A stretch of 64,000 nt of DNA. Source: Paramyrothecium sp. XJ0827. Taxonomy: Eukaryota > Ascomycota > Sordariomycetes > Hypocreales > Stachybotryaceae. A model generated the notes under the pieces. That model was given only the letters and a program-made list of their open reading frames with translations, was not told the origin of the DNA and searched no databases. The position numbers and the translations under genes were made by a program. Position 1 is the stretch's first letter. Each line of letters starts with the position of its first letter. The stretch is from assembly GCA_020881915.1 (NCBI GenBank), contig JAJFPB010000009.1, forward strand, positions 1,860,001 through 1,924,000, in the 5' to 3' direction. Shown one piece after another: positions 58,782 through 64,000 of the stretch.

Positions 58782-60520
58782 GTGTTCAACCTGATCCTAG
58801 TAGCAACAGCAACAGCAGCAGCAGCGGCAGACATGTCCAGCCCAACGGAGCCTATTCTCCTGGAGCATCTATCGATGGAGCATCCCCCGACGGAGCTATC
58901 CCTAACGGAACGCGGCCGTCGTACTTACTACTGGGGTTTGCCAGCACGACCGACGCTTGTGGCTACAACCGGACCATTCACCCCGACCTATCCAGACAGT
59001 GAGAGTGGCGCGAAAATCCTCCGGCCCGTCACCCAGCATGCCATCATCCCGCTGTAGAACGACTCCCAAGGAGAGCTAAGAAAGGGAATTACAGGTCTCC
59101 TCAACTCCCACAACCTACAATGGAACGCCATTGACATTCTCCGCATTGGCGTCGCCGGGAAGCCCGCAACCGTCACATTGTTCATCTCCGTCCAGCCAGG
59201 ATCAACGAGCCCAGAGCAGGGAAAGTCGTTGGTGCAGCATTGCAAGAGCATTCTCATAGCCCATGGCCTCGACGATGTCGAGTGTGACATGAAGGAGTCG
59301 ACCATCGTCCGCAATCATCGACTAGCCCCCTCGAGCGACGAGTGCCCTCTGGACGAGATTGACCAACGCGCTCATTTGCAGCTCACAGACATCCTTGGCA
59401 CAAGCATCAGCCTCGCACACAGTACTTCGGAAATGAAGAAGAACAACGCACAGATTCCTACCGGCACCAAGGGCCTTTACCTTCGATCTTTGCAGCGAGA
59501 CAAACCCCCCATCTTGCTTGCACTGACATGTCGGCATGTTGTTTTCCCGTCGTCTTGCGATGACTGGTTGGAGTACCGACATCTACAGAGTCCCGAAAAG
59601 CTCTTCATCGCGCAGCCATCAGACGAAATTCACAAACGGTCGACGTTTTTTTTGTCCCTCGTACTCAAGTACGGTAGGCTAGAACAGGAGAACTGCAGGA
59701 GAAATTAGCCGATCCACACAGAAATGTCGAGCTAGACGAGAACCGCCAAGAGAGATTGGCGAGGGACAAAAGGTCTGATGAGGTTACTCAAAGGCTGGTT
59801 GATGCGTACGCAGCCTTGACAGACGTTTCGTCGCGCATAATCGGCCACGTCCATTTTTCCCCTGTTTACGACGCACGTCAAACCGAAGCCGACCAGAGTC
59901 AAGGTTGGGGACAGTGGCTGAGGGACTGGGCATTCATTGAGCTCGATTCCACCAAGCACACGTCGAAGCTATCAGACATCGAAAACGCGGTGCTCGTTGG
60001 AAATTACGGGCATCACTTGTGGCGATTGACAAAGACTTTCGAGGGTGAATTTGATATTGTCTCGTACATCTTGGACACAATGGGAAAGATTACGTCCGAC
60101 GGCATGCTTAAGTTGAAAGGAGTGGTACACGAGTCTGAGTTACGAGACTTCCGAAACCTCAATAAATCCCACAAGCCGATCGAGACGTCAGATGGTGATG
60201 GGGTCCTGCTGGTGGGCAAGTATGGAAGGAAATCTGAGCTCACCTTTGGTTTCAGCAACATGGTGAAGTCTGTTACACGGCATCCCACAGGCGACTCATG
60301 GTTCGAAAGCGAGGAATGGTGCATTGTCGGATGGGAGGACAAGTCCTTCTCTAAGCCAGGTGACTCTGGTAGTGTCGTGTGGGATATGACGGGGAGGGTG
60401 GCCGGTTTGATCACCTCCGGCAATGGGAATGAATTGTATCAAGATGTGACATATGCCACGACAATGTCCAGGCTATTGAAGGACTTTGAGACACAAGGAT
60501 TTGACGTGGAGATTGCTTAG
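58782..60520 (+). pseudogene. Trypsin-fold serine-protease-like gene, broken
   Basis: Three pieces of one gene follow each other. Piece 1 (58782-59054) reads YYWGLPARPTLVATTG and ILRPVTQHAIIPL. A TAG at 59055-59057 sits where Trp is expected before NDSQ. Piece 2 continues in the same frame (59058-59700) with a catalytic-His-like motif LTCRHVVFPS. The frame then breaks at about 59640-59690, near an eight-T run, and resumes in another frame (about 59680-60520) with ELDENRQERL, IIGHVHFSP, the acid block DWAFIELDS and the catalytic-Ser motif FSKPGDSGSVVWD. It resembles a fungal family of large uncharacterised trypsin-like peptidases. The last two-thirds still look well preserved, so the loss may be recent; no splice model repairs the break. 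A CAG/AAC-rich microsatellite overlaps the start (58800-58830). Confidence 0.72.
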
Positions 60521-61347
60521 TCAATTCGGTTTCTTTATGCGTAGGCTGTCCATGCATGCCAGCCATTTTTAAGTAGCTGTTTACTAGAAATCAATCTTGA
60601 TTTTCGTCCTTGACCCGGATGGCCGAGTTTGCATTCTGAGCATGACTGTGGGAAACTGTATATCTATGCATAGCCCAGGACCCAGTAGTTCACCGTCTCG
60701 TTCCGTGGTCCCATTTCCTGTTACGCCAAGGGTGTTCGACCGCTAAATATGTCATACTCGACGACTGGCTCCCATCCGGGTCCGCAAGTCATTCCCTCGA
60801 CTTCCTGGTGAAAGCCTTGCGGCACGGGACCTCCCCTTCCGTCCCTTTGTCCGCCTTGAACGCTGCCCAGGCAAGCCTCCACACCTCGTCCAGCAAAAGA
60901 CCAACGAACCTAAAGCCGACGATCGTATTGGTCACCCTTCGTATTTTGAAGAACTAAGCACGGAAAAAGTAAAGCTGACACGCATGCGTATGTGAACATT
61001 TGCCAGCAGTTGTGATTCATGGCAATTGAGGCGAAGACTGCTCTAGCGTGACCTATCCCAAGAGCTTTGTCCGACATGTAAGAACTCCGCGTTGCTTTGG
61101 CTCCAGATGTCATGATATGAGGGCTAGACTCACGAGGACAGTCAACTCAAAATCTTGAGTGTGCATCTCAGCATCAGACAGAGTAGTAAGTCTAAGGCTT
61201 CACTTGTGTTCACGTGTGTCGAAGGCTAAAACAAACCAAGTTCACGTTCGGCCTTGACGGCATAGATTATATACGTCTTAGACCCGCTGGCTTCCCATCG
61301 CAGCAAGGATCCGATCCACCTACCACAGGCGCCCAAACGCCTGAACA
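60521..61347. other. Intergenic
   Basis: About 830 bp between the broken protease-like gene and tRNA-Asp. No gene seen. Confidence 0.5.
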
Positions 61348-61419
61348 TCTTCCGTAGTATAGTGGTCAGTATGCAAGCTTGTCACGCTTGAGACCCGGGT
61401 TCAATTCCCGGCGGGAGAG
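61348..61419 (+). tRNA. tRNA-Asp (GTC)
   Basis: A 72-nt cloverleaf: acceptor stem TCTTCCG/CGGGAGA with one G-T pair, D arm AGTATAGTGGTC, anticodon stem CAAGC/GCTTG with loop TTGTCAC (anticodon GTC), and T arm with GGTTCAATTCC. There is no intron, and the discriminator is G. A T-run after the gene (from about 61427) suits Pol III termination. Confidence 0.95.
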
Positions 61420-62417
61420 TTCCGCTTTTCTTTTTGCATTTTTTGCTACTCTGGTGGGTTTGTTGGCTGAGTTCTCTGCCTAGCTTGTGGACTAGATCGG
61501 ACCCACGACAACGCCTACCAGGAGGCTGCTGGCAGTACATCAAACCGCACGATAATCTTGGCCGTCGCGCAGACCTAAAAACGGTCGACGTCAGGTCCAG
61601 ACAGGCGGTGTTTCCACACATGTCTTTTCAATATGATATGAGCATGATTAACCTACCATTAAATCCCCGGACAAGTATCGTATCGTCCGAGGGTCCCGGT
61701 GAAGGATTACCCACCTTTCCGAGAGGCAAAGATGTCTTCACCGATCAAAGCTTTCATGATACGGTTAATGTCGGGGGTGTTTCCGGAGAAACTGACACAG
61801 GACACCGGTTCAGTATTCGAGTCAATCTGTCCAGTAATGCACCAGAAGAGGCCACGGCCACAAATGACACCAGCAGTTATATATACCATACCCATACGTA
61901 CTCTATCTAACATTCCCAGTACAGTACGAATCGGCGAGTTTCGAATACCGCGGATGCAAAGTGGCAAGCTTACGTAAAGAGAGCTGCCTTCTAATTATGA
62001 CCGAGTAGTGTCGCTTCCTGCTGGCTCATCTCACTGTTTCATGTCCAACCTATGAACACTTCTATGGCTTTTTGAAATCAGTGAGTTAAAATAAATTTAA
62101 TTCGAAAAACTATTTCAGCTCTCAAAGCAATTTGATCGTTAGAGTTACGCCAAGAATGCTGGTCTGTCCCCTTGAGTGTGCGCAGGCAGCAGGGGATGCC
62201 ATCGACAGGAAACTCGGCTGATCAGACGCGTGAGAAACGAGAAAACCTGAATTCTAGCTGAGCAGACAGGGAAAAAGTCAATTGTTTTCTTTCTCAAGAT
62301 ATACTTCTCAATAATCTCACTTTCATTAAATGCTCCTCCTCCCTCTACGAAGCTCATGTACGAAGAGGCTAGTTAGACAGATGCGCAACATCTGACCACC
62401 CTGCTGCCTCGGCCCAC
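61420..62417. other. Intergenic, no gene seen
   Basis: About 1 kb after tRNA-Asp. The two overlapping ORFs here (158 and 92 codons) show no signal peptide or domain. Confidence 0.5.
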
Positions 62418-64000
62418 TCAAGGGGATGGACTCCTGGTCCAATCGTAGTGCGGACCATAGTCGTACGTCAAGACGATCCCATCTCCAGTTGATATGGCCC
62501 CTGTAGGCATGAGCGGCTCATACGGCGGAGGCCTGGTCGTCCCTTCCAGTATCCAATATCCACACAACGGAGGAGCGGCTGGCTGTTTCAGTTGATGAGG
62601 AGGACCTGGATAGCTGTCGACATATGGTAGCCGTATGATGGAGAGCTCCCTGTCCAGACCGCGCCAAACCTGGCGGTATGACTGCAGGGAACGGCCACGA
62701 GTGCCGTCGTCGTTGAGTTGGCATGCCGCATCGGAGTAGAGCAGCTCGAAATGCCACTCGGGAAGCGCAACAGCAAATTCCCGAAGAGTAGGCATATTCT
62801 CAGCAAAACTGTCTAGATATTTGAAGATCAATGCCATTTCTTCCCTCTCCTCTGGGATCGATCGTATGCCGCCCCACGTTTCATCATAGCGGAACCAAGA
62901 CTGATGCTTGGTCGGTAATTCTAGGGAGAGGAAAAAGCGACGAAGTCCGGTGAAATGTGAGATGACAAGCTCTAAGAGGCCATACAAGTTTACCTCGTCA
63001 AGCGCGCCCATGGTCCGATGGCTGTTGAGGCTGAATCTCTTGATGGACCAGGTTAATTCGAGGGAAGTTATTGCCTCAAGTCGCTGTGGTAATAAGAATT
63101 GAGGCAAGTGCATGATCATGAGTTTGTCTTTCATGATGATTGTATTTGTAGCGTAGAGCGCTGTTATGCCCTCCGCGTAGCTGTCGGCAATGTTAGCTGT
63201 GTATTTGGAGAATGCGACGACGCGCTACTTACTTTTGACGGCAAGACAACAACCAACCCATAATGCCAATGCGGCACTCAGAAGCATCTACCACATCTCC
63301 TTTCCGAGGACAATGAGCGGCGCCTCCCTCTCGACAATCGTCCACCCACGGGCCAGCAGGGCCATCTCTTGTCATAGGGCCTACCGGGCCGTCGAGAGCA
63401 AGTCGATGGCAGATGGAGCTCCACCACCTCCATGCTTTGGGCTCGGTGACGTGAACAAACCTGTTCTTCTTGTGCCGAAACACACTTGAAGTTCGGTTGC
63501 TGATGTGGCAATGACTATTCGGATTAGGCTGGTGGGTAGCGTCCGGGTGGTCGTAGGATAATTCCATGTGAAGCCGTCTATGCCGGAAGACCAGCTGAAT
63601 GATTTCATTCCTGATGTGAGGCGGAAGCTTGAAGTAGGCAGCGCTCTCTTGGAACAAGGCGTGGGGAGGTCCTCGGGAGTCGTCCTTTCGGAACCCGGGC
63701 GGTGTCAAGGCTCGCGGCCGGGGATCCGGAAGCCTGGGCAGCTGTTCCACTGGCACCTTTCCCTTCTCTTCAAATTCTCTGAGTGGGACCACCGATGGCG
63801 GGCTGGATCTCCGCCGCCGACGTGGGGATTGAGGAGAGCCCGAACTGTACCGGGGTGATTCTAGGGTGAATTGGGGTGATACCGGGTCAAACGGGGGTGA
63901 GTCCGGCACGTAGCCCGGTGAACCTGGGCCCGGGGGGGCTTCGATATTGCCACCGGGTGATGCTGGCCTATGCTGGGGTGATGATGGGCTCTGCAGCGGT
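62418..64000 (-). CDS. DUF7730-type protein with Ser/Pro-rich N-terminus, 5' end missing
   Basis: Exons 63233-64000 (open to the edge) and 62418-63180 are joined by a 52-bp intron (GTAAGT...CGACAG) that makes SCRQNYAEGITALYATNT, a typical junction in this family. The N-terminal part visible here is a long Ser-Pro-rich tail with repeated SPQ, SPR and DSPP steps and a basic patch (SPRRRRRSS). Next comes FKLPPHIRNEIIQLVFRHRR, an F-box-like helix seen in DUF7730 fungal proteins, then the helical region LPQFLLPQRLEAITSLELTW. No ATG is visible, so the start lies beyond the right edge. Proteins of this kind are common and uncharacterised in ascomycetes; a role in substrate recruitment is only a guess from the F-box-like start. 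Confidence 0.75.

Noticed and set aside
61434..61910. A 158-codon ORF next to tRNA-Asp, considered as a gene.
   Set aside because: It begins in the tRNA flank, has no recognisable features and overlaps other chance ORFs.

Overview
The window looks like chromosomal DNA of a filamentous ascomycete (Pezizomycotina; a sordariomycete is my best guess, at low confidence). Most genes carry short GT-AG introns of 45-117 bp. The families are typical of such fungi: RTA1-like membrane proteins, Zn2Cys6 regulators, a Clr5-ankyrin protein, an AA9 lytic polysaccharide monooxygenase, an OCH1-like GT32 enzyme, and a DUF7730-type protein. There are no operons, viral genes, CRISPR arrays or intact transposons that I can see. 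I predicted splice sites by eye; where reading frame and phase agree across every junction I say so.

Layout. 1-9 kb: the 3' part of a GH106-like glycoside hydrolase (runs off the left edge), a wrecked subtilisin-like protease, and an HD-domain protein with a signal peptide. 9-20 kb: a YrbG-type cation/Ca2+ exchanger, a small Cys-rich GPI-anchor-type protein, an ABCG half-transporter with a Cys-rich ectodomain, and about 2.5 kb without genes. 20-30.9 kb: an RTA1-like gene beside a UPC2-like Zn2Cys6 gene, a GT32 mannosyltransferase, a tiny secreted protein made of two copies of a six-Cys module, an AA9 LPMO, and a second RTA1-like gene that begins the next block. 29-46 kb: that RTA1-like gene sits head-to-head with a second UPC2-like regulator, followed by an HxxxD acyltransferase, a secreted GMC oxidoreductase, tRNA-Asn, a quinone/enoyl-reductase-type MDR enzyme, an arylsulfotransferase-like protein, an MFS anion/vitamin-type transporter and a third Zn2Cys6 regulator. 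46-56 kb: a 1685-residue DDX60-like Ski2-type helicase and a 1218-residue Clr5-ankyrin protein, both on the minus strand. 56-64 kb: a long gene-free stretch with an AT-rich block, a broken trypsin-fold protease-like gene, tRNA-Asp, and a Ser/Pro-rich DUF7730-type gene running off the right edge.

How genes may work together. The 29-46 kb stretch has the parts of a small metabolic neighbourhood (regulators, oxidoreductases, acyl- and sulfo-transferase, transporter) but no polyketide, peptide or terpene backbone enzyme, so a biosynthetic role is only an inference. The secreted hydrolase, LPMO and GMC enzyme fit plant-biomass breakdown. The most striking patterns are the repeated pairing of RTA1-like genes with sister UPC2-like regulators, the duplicated six-Cys secreted protein, the C-to-T-type nonsense changes in two dead protease genes, and the hairpin in the promoter shared by the sulfotransferase-like and MFS genes.
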